A stretch of DNA of 12,662 nt from an uncultured Lachnospiraceae bacterium (GTDB taxonomy: Bacteria > Bacillota > Clostridia > Lachnospirales > Lachnospiraceae). Below are positions 5,661 through 12,662 of the stretch, piece by piece; positions within the stretch are counted from its first letter, which is position 1; each line of letters starts with the position of its first letter. The notes below the pieces were generated by a model, which saw only the letters and a list, made by a program, of their open reading frames with translations, was not told the origin of the DNA and did not search any database. The stretch spans positions 1 through 12,662 of the forward strand of contig OMSM01000520.1 in assembly GCA_900313745.1 (NCBI GenBank), read 5' to 3'. The position numbers and the translations under genes are program-made.

Positions 5661-7301
5661 TTACTCCACGCCGTTGGCTTTTGCCCACTCGTCCAGGGCT
5701 GCCTGCTTCGCCGCGATGTAATCCAGGAGTCCTGCAGACTCCATCTTCTCCTCGAGCTCGGCAATACCTGCTTCGGGTTCTACGAAGCCAAGAAGCACCT
5801 GAGGTGCGAGTTCGTCGTACACGTTGGAGATCGCCGTAAACTCCGCTGCATACTCGGAGTTGTCAAACATAAATCCGAGCGCCTTGGACTTCGGAGCCTC
5901 ACTGTTGAACACTTTCATGCGCTCCCAGAGATCAAGGTTATCGCCTTCCCAGATGTGGGCAATAAACTGGTTCGGAAGCATCCAGTTCATGGTGTGATAA
6001 TACTCGGCGTTCTCACTGGAAACGCCCTCGGGGAATGTAATGTGACCGTCTTCCGTGAACACATAATCCGTGCCTTCCTGACCCCAGATAATGAGGTTGG
6101 AAAGTTCAGGATCGACGAAGAGCTCGTTCATGAGCTGCATTGCCGCAACCGGATCCTCGCAGTTCTGGTTCATGTTCCAGAGGATGCCCGTAACAGCATT
6201 CGACTTCATGATCCACTCGTCCTTCATCTCGAATACGACCATTTCCATTCCGCATTCCGCAGAGATCTGAGCCTTGTAACCGGGCTTGCCCTGGCACATG
6301 AGAGACATATAGTTCCCGGAACGGAACTTGGAAGCATAGGAAGTATCGTCGTTTAAGGCATCCTTGGAAATATAGCCCAGCTGGTTCCAGTTATAAACCA
6401 TCTGGCATTTTTGCTTAAAGAGATCGCTGGTGTAAAGATTCTCGACTGTCAGGCTGTTCACGGGATCCGTCAGTACGCCGAAATAGTCACCGCCGACGCC
6501 GTCAGCAATACTGCCCTGGTTGATGAGGTTCTTGCCTGCGGCAAATACATACTTGTCCGGATATGCCTCATGCAGCTGCGCGAAGAGATCGTCGATTTCT
6601 TCCCATGTCGTGTCCTTCACAACCTGTTCGGAAGGATCTTCCTCATACTCGTACCCGATGCCGTCCAGGTATTCCTTTGCGACACACATGACAACCGTCA
6701 TCGCCATGTCACGCATCTGAGGCAGGCCGTAAAGCGTTCCGTTGACGCGGCACGCCTGGATATAGGACGGATCCAGGGTCTGAAGGATGCCGGGCCCGTA
6801 TTTCTGGATCAGGTCATCTTCTTCCAGGTCGTAGCAATATCCGTTGTTCACAACAGTGGAATAACCAAGCGAGCAGGAATTAATCCAGTCTACCTGTTCT
6901 CCTGATGAGAGCATCAGACGTACATCCTGGGAATATGCCGCGGAGTCAAGAATCATCAGCTCAACTTCCAGGCCAAGGCGCTCACGAAGGATTTCGTTCA
7001 TGGCGTCCTGAATCCGCTGTGTGCCGACAGGTGTTCCGGTCCAGTCATAGAAAGAAAACACAACCTTGGGATAAACCCCGGTTTCCTCAACCTGTGCTTT
7101 TCTTTCGGCGATTGCCTGATCATAGGCATCAAGTTCAACCTCCGATGCCTTAGCCGCTTCCTCATCACTCGCCTCTGCTGCGGTTTCCGCTTCAGTCGAG
7201 GTTTCCGCCGTCGCAGCGGCAGTGCCGGAAGATGCGCAGCCCGCGAGCAAAGAGACTGCCATGGCAGCGCTCAGTACAAGCCCCAATAATTTTTTCTTCA
7301 T
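5661..7301 (-). CDS. Extracellular sugar-binding lipoprotein of the ABC importer
   Basis: This captures the substrate outside the membrane and delivers it to the two permeases. The start at 7299-7301 is chosen because AGGAGG lies five bases upstream and the protein then begins with a perfect lipoprotein signal: MKKK, a hydrophobic core, and LLAGC with Cys22 as lipid anchor. An upstream in-frame ATG (7424) lies inside the GH51 gene and is rejected. Residues about 23-62 form a flexible acidic linker rich in Ala, Thr and Glu. The mature domain starts near YPKVVFSFYDWTG at about 78. At 546 residues it is in the range of large binding proteins paired with LplB/LplC permeases. The ligand is inferred from the GH51 neighbour to be an arabinose-containing oligosaccharide. 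It is second in the operon, 59 bases after GH51. Confidence 0.92.
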   Translation of the reverse strand: MKKKLLGLVLSAAMAVSLLAGCASSGTAAATAETSTEAETAAEASDEEAAKASEVELDAYDQAIAERKAQVEETGVYPKVVFSFYDWTGTPVGTQRIQDAMNEILRERLGLEVELMILDSAAYSQDVRLMLSSGEQVDWINSCSLGYSTVVNNGYCYDLEEDDLIQKYGPGILQTLDPSYIQACRVNGTLYGLPQMRDMAMTVVMCVAKEYLDGIGYEYEEDPSEQVVKDTTWEEIDDLFAQLHEAYPDKYVFAAGKNLINQGSIADGVGGDYFGVLTDPVNSLTVENLYTSDLFKQKCQMVYNWNQLGYISKDALNDDTSYASKFRSGNYMSLMCQGKPGYKAQISAECGMEMVVFEMKDEWIMKSNAVTGILWNMNQNCEDPVAAMQLMNELFVDPELSNLIIWGQEGTDYVFTEDGHITFPEGVSSENAEYYHTMNWMLPNQFIAHIWEGDNLDLWERMKVFNSEAPKSKALGFMFDNSEYAAEFTAISNVYDELAPQVLLGFVEPEAGIAELEEKMESAGLLDYIAAKQAALDEWAKANGVE

Positions 7302-7306
7302 GCTTT

Positions 7307-7312
7307 CCTCCT
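7307..7312 (-). promoter_or_regulatory. Ribosome binding site that fixes the binding-protein start
   Basis: The minus strand reads AGGAGG five bases before the ATG at 7299-7301. It decides between the lipoprotein start and the longer upstream frame. Confidence 0.85.
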
Positions 7313-7360
7313 TTGTGAATGTTTTATTCCTTATCATCGCCCTGCGCGCTGAGGCAATGA

Positions 7361-8869
7361 TTAAGATTGCTTTACCCGTATCACGTTCCATGAATAAGGT
7401 CTGAGAACAGCTGTGACCGTGCATCCGGCCGCCAGTGTTCCGTCCGCCGTCTGCGGTTTGATCACATCCGGTCTTTCCATACTGTTGCGGTCTGTAAGCG
7501 AAGGCGATGTAAGAACCGTATGTTCTATCAGTTCCAGTTCGCCAAAACTTCCGAAACCGGCGTCAAAACAGATATCCTCGTCCGTTTTATTTACCACGAA
7601 AATGTCAATCTCGCCGCTCTCCTCGTGATAGACCGCGGCGGACAGCACCGGTGCCGCATTGCTGAAGCTCTTTGTGTCATAGTGATCCGTATCCGCAGAC
7701 AGATCGATCACCCTGCCGCGGCCATACCGGGAGCAGTCCCTGAAGATGTAGTAAGAGCCGTTTACCCACGCATCTCCTGTCTCCCCGCAGCAGACAAGCC
7801 CCCCTCCGCCGTCGCCGATGAGAATCGACTGGCAGCCGACCTTAATCCTGTCGGAACGGCGGATGAGGGTAATCATCGCCAGCCCGAAGAGCAGGCAGGT
7901 CCGCATTGAATTTCCTTCATGCTGATTGACAAAAACATCCTCCTCGACCGCATTGTACTCATCGAGCGAGATATACATCGTCTTTGCGCTCTGCTTGCGG
8001 CCCTTGACATAGTCGCAGACAGCAATAACGTCCTCTATGTTTCTGTCAAACCGCGCCGACAGTTCAAGATAATCACCGGCATCATTAAGGTCGAAGGTCC
8101 CCTTCCCCTCAATTTCCATCATGCCGAGATAGCGGTGTAAGGAGATCATATCCACCTGGTCATAGCATTGTTCGAGGACTTCCCTGTCCCAGTCAAGGTA
8201 GGTGGCAAGCTGCGTCCCGGAGCTTCCCACGGCCACGAGCTCCACATCCTGATCGATGCGGCGCATGGCCTTTGCCGCCTCTCTGGCATCGAGGCCGTAC
8301 GCATGAGCTTCCTTCTGGCACATGTTCCACGGTCCGTCCACCTCGTTGCCGAGGCACCAGGTCCTGATCCCGTAAGGTTCCGGATGGCCGTGCTCTTTTC
8401 TCAGGTCGCTGTAGCTGGTTCCTCCCGGATAATTGCAGTACTCGAGGAAATTCGCAGCATCCATGGGACCGCGGGAGCTCAAATTGACCGCCATCATGAT
8501 GTCGCTGCCGATGGCCTTCGTCCAAAGCTCGAATTCCGCAGGTCCTACTTCATTTGTTTCCGGCATTGACCACGCGTGGTTTACCCGGACGGGACGTTTT
8601 TCTTTGGGCCCCACGCCGTCTTCCCAGTTGTAGGAGCAGACAAAATTGCCGCCGGGATAGCGGATGGATGTAATCCCCAGTTCCTTCACGAGCCTGATCA
8701 CGTCTTCCCGGAAGCCATCCTTGTTCGCTGCAGGATGCCCGGGGTTATAAATCCCGCCGTAAATCACACTCCCAAGATGCTCCATAAAGGCGCTGTAAAG
8801 TCGGTCATCGACAGGTACGGAACGCACATAATGCCTGTCAGCGTAAAGTTTTGCGTAATGAGTGCCCAT
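7361..8869 (-). CDS. abfA: Intracellular alpha-L-arabinofuranosidase, GH51 family
   Basis: This removes terminal L-arabinofuranosyl residues from arabino-oligosaccharides by a retaining mechanism. The 502-residue length is normal for the cytoplasmic GH51 type and there is no signal peptide. The N-terminal block HLGSVIYGGIYNPGHP, at residues 31-46, and RYPGGNFVCSYNWEDGVGP, at 70-88, are hallmark GH51 sequences. LGNEVDGPW holds the acid/base, Glu176, and SLDEYNA holds the nucleophile, Glu304. A beta-sandwich domain closes the protein (about 380-502). AGGGG precedes the ATG at 8867-8869. It is first in the operon, so its transcription start sets the expression of the transporter. This implies import of intact oligosaccharide, then cleavage inside. 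Confidence 0.94.
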   Translation of the reverse strand: MGTHYAKLYADRHYVRSVPVDDRLYSAFMEHLGSVIYGGIYNPGHPAANKDGFREDVIRLVKELGITSIRYPGGNFVCSYNWEDGVGPKEKRPVRVNHAWSMPETNEVGPAEFELWTKAIGSDIMMAVNLSSRGPMDAANFLEYCNYPGGTSYSDLRKEHGHPEPYGIRTWCLGNEVDGPWNMCQKEAHAYGLDAREAAKAMRRIDQDVELVAVGSSGTQLATYLDWDREVLEQCYDQVDMISLHRYLGMMEIEGKGTFDLNDAGDYLELSARFDRNIEDVIAVCDYVKGRKQSAKTMYISLDEYNAVEEDVFVNQHEGNSMRTCLLFGLAMITLIRRSDRIKVGCQSILIGDGGGGLVCCGETGDAWVNGSYYIFRDCSRYGRGRVIDLSADTDHYDTKSFSNAAPVLSAAVYHEESGEIDIFVVNKTDEDICFDAGFGSFGELELIEHTVLTSPSLTDRNSMERPDVIKPQTADGTLAAGCTVTAVLRPYSWNVIRVKQS

Positions 8870-8950
8870 GATCCCCTCTCATGCCGTTCTGCGGATATTC
8901 CGTTACGGCCGTTCCCCGGCCGCCTCAAGTTCCTGTCAAATTACGGTTCA

Positions 8951-9003
8951 CTCCGGACTGCAACATGCGGTCGGGCACCGTAAATCGCCCCTCGGACTGT
9001 CAA
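8951..9003. repeat. Direct repeat, candidate response-regulator sites
   Basis: CTCCGGACTGCAA (8951-8963) and CTCGGACTGTCAA (8991-9003) match except for single-base gaps. They lie 40 bases apart start to start, close to four helical turns. AraC-type regulators commonly bind direct repeats on one helix face. Binding is inferred. Confidence 0.4.
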
Positions 9004-9025
9004 AACACACTTTTGGCGGCCACAT

Positions 9026-9047
9026 TATTTATCTGCTAAGATAAATA
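9026..9047. promoter_or_regulatory. Perfect AT-rich palindrome, candidate operator
   Basis: TATTTATCT (9026-9034) and AGATAAATA (9039-9047) are exact complements around GCTA. It lies midway between the divergent genes. The 9-bp arms are long enough to be notable, but AT-rich dyads can also arise by chance. Confidence 0.4.
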
Positions 9048-9088
9048 TACCTGTGCAAAAGCGGATGCCACATGAAAATTCATTTGGT

Positions 9089-9102
9089 AAATCTGAAGAT
9101 TT
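9089..9102. repeat. Short dyad upstream of the histidine kinase gene
   Basis: AAATCT (9089-9094) and AGATTT (9097-9102) are complementary around GA. It lies 80 bases before the kinase start. Function is unknown and chance is possible. Confidence 0.25.
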
Positions 9103-9181
9103 GTGACGAATAGAAGAAAAGTTATTTACAGGATGGCACTCCTGCGATCATTTTAAATAAGAAAGTATTTACGACGGATTG

Positions 9182-10993
9182 ATGGGGAAATCAGACAGTA
9201 TGGCCAGGACAAAGAATAAACCGCCTCGAAGCAAATCCATGCAGGGCTATTTTCTTCAGCGCTTCTCCGTTGTTGCGATTCTCTTTTTACTGATATTCAC
9301 CGTCCTCGGATCAGCGATCATCCGGAACATGCAGCAATATGCCATGCGCAATATCAGGATCTTCGCGGAGATCACAAATAATGCCGTAACTCAGTCGCTG
9401 AACCGCAATATATCCCTTATTCAGGAAAGCAGTCTGGGGAGTTCCGATATCTGGCTCCTGAACTCGACTGAAATTGAATCAGAAGAATACTACTATTCAG
9501 CAAGAGTGAGAAAGATGCTGGAGAATTATCAGACCTCTTCCCCTATTATCGGTACCAATTTTGTCTACCTTGCGGACAAAGATATTTTCCTGAGCAGCCA
9601 CATCAATGTCGCCAATTACCATTATGAGCTGTTTCACGAGGAAATACGGGAGATGTTCCATAAGTGCAGCCGTGAAAACACTCTGGACCAGCTGAATATA
9701 CAGAAATGGTTCTTCATGAGCAGCAACGGACAGGATTACCTTGTCAGGATAGTAAAGGTCAACAATGATGTATATATCGGAGCATTCTCCGGAATGGATC
9801 AGTTACTCGCGGGATATGGTTTTCCGGTTGAAAACGTGATCATGGTCTTTCTGAGCCATGAGGATAACCGCTATTACGGCGTTTCCGATATCCTGAAAAC
9901 TGCAGAGGGAATCGTCACCAACAATGGAAATGCCATAAGGTACAACGGAGAAACCTATTACCGCATCGCAATCCCCCTCAGCTTCCTGGATGGCGAGCTT
10001 ATTCTGTTCGTGCTGCAGACGGAATTTCTCTCAAGCTTTGCGTCGTTCCATGTACTCATTCTGCTTTTCTTCATTCTTCTTATCATTCTGTTGTTTTCGA
10101 TGTATCGATTCATGAACAGTACACTGAAACTGCCTCAGACAATCCTGACGCCGGCGATACAGTCGATTTCAGAAGGACAGTACGACGTTCACATTGAATC
10201 TCCGACGAACTTTGAGGAGGTAAAGAGTATTGTAGAGGTCTACAATACGCTGATCGGGGAAATTGAGCACCTGAGAATCCGTGTATATGAGGAGGAGCTG
10301 GTGAAGCGGGACTTTCAGCTGAAGCATCTCCGCACGCAGATTGCCCCGCATTTCCTGGTAAACTGCCTCAATACCGTCCTGATGTACTCTATTGAAGATC
10401 CGGATTCCCCGGAAGCAGCCGACCTCGTGGCGACGCTCTCTCATCACCTCCGTTATGCCCTGACCGATGCCGACGAGGTAATGCTGTACGAGGAGATCGG
10501 GAGCCTTAAGAATTATCTGCGTCTGACCACCTACCGGTTCCCCAGATGTCTCGATTATGAGATAGCGATTGAGCCCGCAATTTACGAAGCTTCCGTATTT
10601 CCGCTGATCCTGATTTCGCTTTCGGAAAACTCGGTAAAAAACGGACTTGTTATGGGGGAGCCGTTTACAATCCGCGTAAGCGGCTACTATTATGAGCGTG
10701 ACGACGAACCGCGTCTCCACCTTGAACACTTCGATTCCGGTCCGGGATTGTCCGCAGAGCTGCTCGAACGTTTCAATCACATTACCGAATATCCGACGCC
10801 GGAAAGAGGCGGCCATGGAATCGGTATTTATAATACCGCGATGAGGCTCCGGATCATATACGGGGAGAGCGCGGTGCTGTCCTTTACAAACGCCGAGCAG
10901 GGCGGTCTTATCGTCTCGATTGATATGCCGTTCAGGAAAGTCTCGAATAACGAAGCATCATGGTATGACACTGAGCTGAAAGGTCCGCTATGA
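9182..10993 (+). CDS. Membrane sensor histidine kinase, YesM-like
   Basis: This is the sensor of a two-component system; it probably detects an extracellular sugar or loaded binding protein, then phosphorylates the regulator encoded next. Of 603 residues, a first membrane helix spans about 28-48, an extracellular domain about 50-285, and a second helix about 286-308. A HAMP-like linker (about 310-365) and a coiled stretch lead to the His_kinase domain. Phospho-acceptor His390 lies in QIAPHFLVNCLNTV (usual QINPHFLyN). The N box is SENSVKNG (481-488) where VENAIKHG is usual; the key Asn483 is kept. DSGPGL (518-523) and GGHGIGIYN (543-551) complete the ATP site. Start: ATG at 9182 has a poor ribosome site; TTG 9179 or ATG 9200 are alternatives. 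Its stop overlaps the next start in ATGA. Confidence 0.9.
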   Translation: MGKSDSMARTKNKPPRSKSMQGYFLQRFSVVAILFLLIFTVLGSAIIRNMQQYAMRNIRIFAEITNNAVTQSLNRNISLIQESSLGSSDIWLLNSTEIESEEYYYSARVRKMLENYQTSSPIIGTNFVYLADKDIFLSSHINVANYHYELFHEEIREMFHKCSRENTLDQLNIQKWFFMSSNGQDYLVRIVKVNNDVYIGAFSGMDQLLAGYGFPVENVIMVFLSHEDNRYYGVSDILKTAEGIVTNNGNAIRYNGETYYRIAIPLSFLDGELILFVLQTEFLSSFASFHVLILLFFILLIILLFSMYRFMNSTLKLPQTILTPAIQSISEGQYDVHIESPTNFEEVKSIVEVYNTLIGEIEHLRIRVYEEELVKRDFQLKHLRTQIAPHFLVNCLNTVLMYSIEDPDSPEAADLVATLSHHLRYALTDADEVMLYEEIGSLKNYLRLTTYRFPRCLDYEIAIEPAIYEASVFPLILISLSENSVKNGLVMGEPFTIRVSGYYYERDDEPRLHLEHFDSGPGLSAELLERFNHITEYPTPERGGHGIGIYNTAMRLRIIYGESAVLSFTNAEQGGLIVSIDMPFRKVSNNEASWYDTELKGPL

Positions 10994-11808
10994 ATCTGCT
11001 GATTTTGGATGATGAATACTTCATCGTGAGGAATGTCCAGCATAATCTCGCAAAGTGTGATATCCATTTTGATGAGGTGTTTTGCGCATACAGCGCAAAA
11101 CAGGCAAGAGCCCTGGTTAAAAGAGAGCAGGTCGATATACTGATTGCCGACATTGAAATGCCGCAGGAGAGCGGGCTGGATTTCGTCCGCTGGCTTCAGG
11201 AGGAAGGGTATCACATCGTCACCGTGATACTCACCAGCCATCAGCGCTTTGACTACGCGAGAAAAGCGATCGAGCTTAACTGTACCGGGTATCTTTTAAA
11301 GCCGGTGAATACAGGCGAACTGGAACGTGAAATGAAAAAGGCGATTTCCAGAGTTCACGTCATTCACAGAAGAATGGGTGATTCCGCGACGGCATCGGAC
11401 GGGCAAGGCAATCCCCGGCCGGCGGCAGACGGCCCGGATTCGGGAAGACAGCCGGCCTATCAGAAGCCGTACACATCCGCGGGCGATCAATGCAGCTGCT
11501 TCACAAAAGAAGTGCAGGACTACATACAGGAGCATCTGGGCGATGTTGACCTGTCACGCGCTACAATCGCCGACTATTTTCATCTGAATCCGGAATATTT
11601 CTCGAGTCTGTTCCACCGCAAATTCGGCGTGACGCTGGTTTCCTATATTCTTAACGCGCGGATTGACATGGCAAAGTATTATCTTAGGAACACCGATTTT
11701 ACCGTAAAAGAAATATCGGACAAAGTGGGTTTTGCAAACTCGTCCTACTTTTACCGGCAATTTAAGACCGTAACGGGTATGACCCCCTATCAATATAAGA
11801 ATTCCTGA
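10990..11808 (+). CDS. AraC-type response regulator, YesN-like
   Basis: This is the DNA-binding partner of the kinase, with start overlapping the kinase stop (ATGA), so the two are translationally coupled. The 272-residue protein has a receiver domain at 1-118 with acidic pocket Asp7/Asp8, phospho-acceptor Asp54 (LIADIEMP), Thr82/Ser83 and Lys104 (LLKP). A linker rich in Gly, Pro, Asp and Ser spans about 120-170. The AraC-type domain covers about 177-271, with two helix-turn-helix units; the second contains FTVKEISDKVGFANSSYFYRQF and the end is GMTPYQYKNS. It is short for YesN because it lacks a long middle domain. It probably activates the divergent GH51-transporter operon. It converges on the reductase gene with 20 bases between stops. 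Confidence 0.92.
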   Translation: MNLLILDDEYFIVRNVQHNLAKCDIHFDEVFCAYSAKQARALVKREQVDILIADIEMPQESGLDFVRWLQEEGYHIVTVILTSHQRFDYARKAIELNCTGYLLKPVNTGELEREMKKAISRVHVIHRRMGDSATASDGQGNPRPAADGPDSGRQPAYQKPYTSAGDQCSCFTKEVQDYIQEHLGDVDLSRATIADYFHLNPEYFSSLFHRKFGVTLVSYILNARIDMAKYYLRNTDFTVKEISDKVGFANSSYFYRQFKTVTGMTPYQYKNS

Positions 11809-11828
11809 ATATAGTTTCATACGCATAT

Positions 11829-12662
11829 TTATAACTCGTTCAGGTACCTGCACGCCGCCAGCGCGGCCACCGCGCCGTCGGCAGCTGCCGTGGTCACCTG
11901 CCTGATGAATTTCCTCCTGCAGTCGCCGGCGACGTATACGCCCGGCGTCCTTGTGAGACACTGCTCGTCGGCGTCGAAGTAGCCGTAGTCGTTCAGGTCC
12001 GCGAGCTCCTTGAACGCCTCGTTCTCGGGGATGAGGCCGATCGCGACGAACATGCCGTCCGCGGTGAGGAGCTTTTCCTCCCCGCTCTTCGTGTCCACCG
12101 CGCGGATTCCTTTGAAACCGCCGTCCTCCTGGAGAATCTCCGCCACCTTCTGGTTCACGTAAACCGTCACGTTGTCCCGCTTCTCCAGGATCTCCTGGAG
12201 CTTCTTCTCGCCCGTGAGAAACGGCATGTCCTGGACGATGGTCACCTTCGCGCACTTGTCGGAGAGCAGGATCGCCTCCTGCAGGGCGGAGTTGCCGCCG
12301 CCGACCATGATGACCTCGCGGCCGGTATAGAAATCCCCGTCGCACACCGCGCAGAAGGAAATGCCCTCGCCGACGAGCTCCTCCTCGCCGGGAAGCCCCA
12401 GCATCCGGTGCTTCACGCCCACCGCGATAACCACCGCGCCGGCCTCGAACTCGTCGCCCTCCTCGGTGACGACCACCTTCCGGTCGCCCAGGTCCTCGAC
12501 GCCGGTCACCGTCTCAAACTCGATCTCCGCGCCCTGGGCCAGGATCTGCTCCAGCATGCGGTCGGCAAATTCGTTGCCGCTCATCTGCATCGTGCCGGGG
12601 TAGTTTTCCACCTTGGGGGAGTGGGTGATCTGGCCGCCGAAGCCCTGCTTCTCGATGACCAG
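11829..12662 (-). CDS. trxB: Thioredoxin-reductase-like flavoprotein, N-terminus cut by window edge
   Basis: The minus strand is open from the right edge to a TAA at 11829-11831, giving 277 residues; about 30-40 N-terminal residues (the first FAD-binding GxGxxG) are missing. The visible part begins LVIEKQGFGGQITHSPKVEN, the usual block before the FAD/NADPH domain. The redox dithiol is CAVC (12342-12353) in GISFCAVCDGDFYTGREV. The second nucleotide motif is VGGGNSALQEA. A C-terminal FAD motif, VAGDCRRKFIRQVTTAAADG, follows. Unusually, the HRRxxxR motif that holds the NADPH 2'-phosphate is replaced by QDMPFLTGEK (12204-12233). It may use NADH, ferredoxin or another donor, or act on another partner. 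The start lies outside the window. Confidence 0.88.
   Translation of the reverse strand: MVIEKQGFGGQITHSPKVENYPGTMQMSGNEFADRMLEQILAQGAEIEFETVTGVEDLGDRKVVVTEEGDEFEAGAVVIAVGVKHRMLGLPGEEELVGEGISFCAVCDGDFYTGREVIMVGGGNSALQEAILLSDKCAKVTIVQDMPFLTGEKKLQEILEKRDNVTVYVNQKVAEILQEDGGFKGIRAVDTKSGEEKLLTADGMFVAIGLIPENEAFKELADLNDYGYFDADEQCLTRTPGVYVAGDCRRKFIRQVTTAAADGAVAALAACRYLNEL

Larger units (their letters stand above)
8870..9181. promoter_or_regulatory. Divergent control region between the GH51 operon and the two-component genes
   Basis: This 312-base non-coding stretch must hold promoters for both directions. Two minus-strand TTTGACA hexamer contexts occur (8934-8940 and 8998-9004), either of which could be a -35, but neither has a good -10. 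It also contains a near-perfect direct repeat (8951-8963 and 8991-9003), an inverted TTACGGT/ACCGTAA pair (8941-8947, 8977-8983), a 22-base palindrome (9026-9047) and a 14-base dyad (9089-9102). The half nearer the kinase gene is AT-rich. These are plausible sites for the response regulator. No reading frame of merit was seen. Confidence 0.5.

Noticed and set aside
7302..7424. Longer start for the binding protein inside the GH51 gene
   Set aside because: It would bury the lipoprotein signal peptide; AGGAGG directly precedes the internal ATG.
9129..9144. Hairpin CAGGA/TCCTG in the kinase leader
   Set aside because: A 5-bp stem with a 6-base loop is expected by chance and shows no other regulatory feature.
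11809..11828. Terminator between the convergent regulator and reductase genes
   Set aside because: Only 20 AT-rich bases lie between the stops and no G-C stem is visible; any terminator must lie within coding sequence.
11554..12345. Minus-strand open frame of 263 codons near the right end
   Set aside because: It is Arg/Gly-rich and out of frame with the reductase, and its second half runs antisense through the response regulator.

Overview
The window looks like the chromosome of a GC-rich Clostridia-type Firmicute, probably Lachnospiraceae-like. The basis is an AGGAGG-type ribosome site, a sugar ABC transporter with LplB/YtcP-like permeases, a YesM/YesN-like two-component pair, a Cys-type lipoprotein with an acidic Ala/Glu/Thr linker, and an intracellular GH51 enzyme. 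The genus is an inference from gene style. No phage genes, transposase, CRISPR array, tRNA or rRNA were seen.

Region 1 (1-3117) is GC-rich. It holds a divergent pair: an esterase of the CE1/esterase-D alpha/beta-hydrolase type on the minus strand, cut by the left edge, and a Cys-type sulfatase on the plus strand. They share a 319-base intergenic region. The sulfatase carries several low-complexity insertions, one of them an imperfect tandem peptide repeat.

Region 2 (3118-3638) is a junction zone. It contains a REP/BIME-like cluster of palindromes, a 59-residue membrane protein, and a short remnant of an AraC-type helix-turn-helix gene. The remnant's homology stops exactly at the stop codon of the neighbouring permease gene.

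Region 3 (3613-11808) is visibly less GC-rich and is a self-contained arabino-oligosaccharide uptake locus. The minus-strand operon runs GH51 alpha-L-arabinofuranosidase, lipoprotein substrate-binding protein, permease, permease. Divergent from it is an overlapping histidine kinase / AraC-type response regulator pair. The kinase probably senses an extracellular sugar or a loaded binding protein, and the regulator probably activates the operon through the 312-base divergent control region. That region contains a direct repeat and two palindromes. A strong 10-bp hairpin after the binding-protein gene probably sets its mRNA level above that of the permeases. No ABC ATPase is present, so a shared ATPase must be encoded elsewhere.

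Region 4 (11829-12662) returns to high GC and holds a thioredoxin-reductase-like flavoprotein, cut by the right edge, convergent with the regulator. It has the redox CxxC but lacks the usual NADPH 2'-phosphate motif.

Nothing here is clearly a new molecular system. The most notable points are the mosaic boundary with its AraC remnant, the insert-laden sulfatase, the atypical reductase and the intra-operon hairpin.
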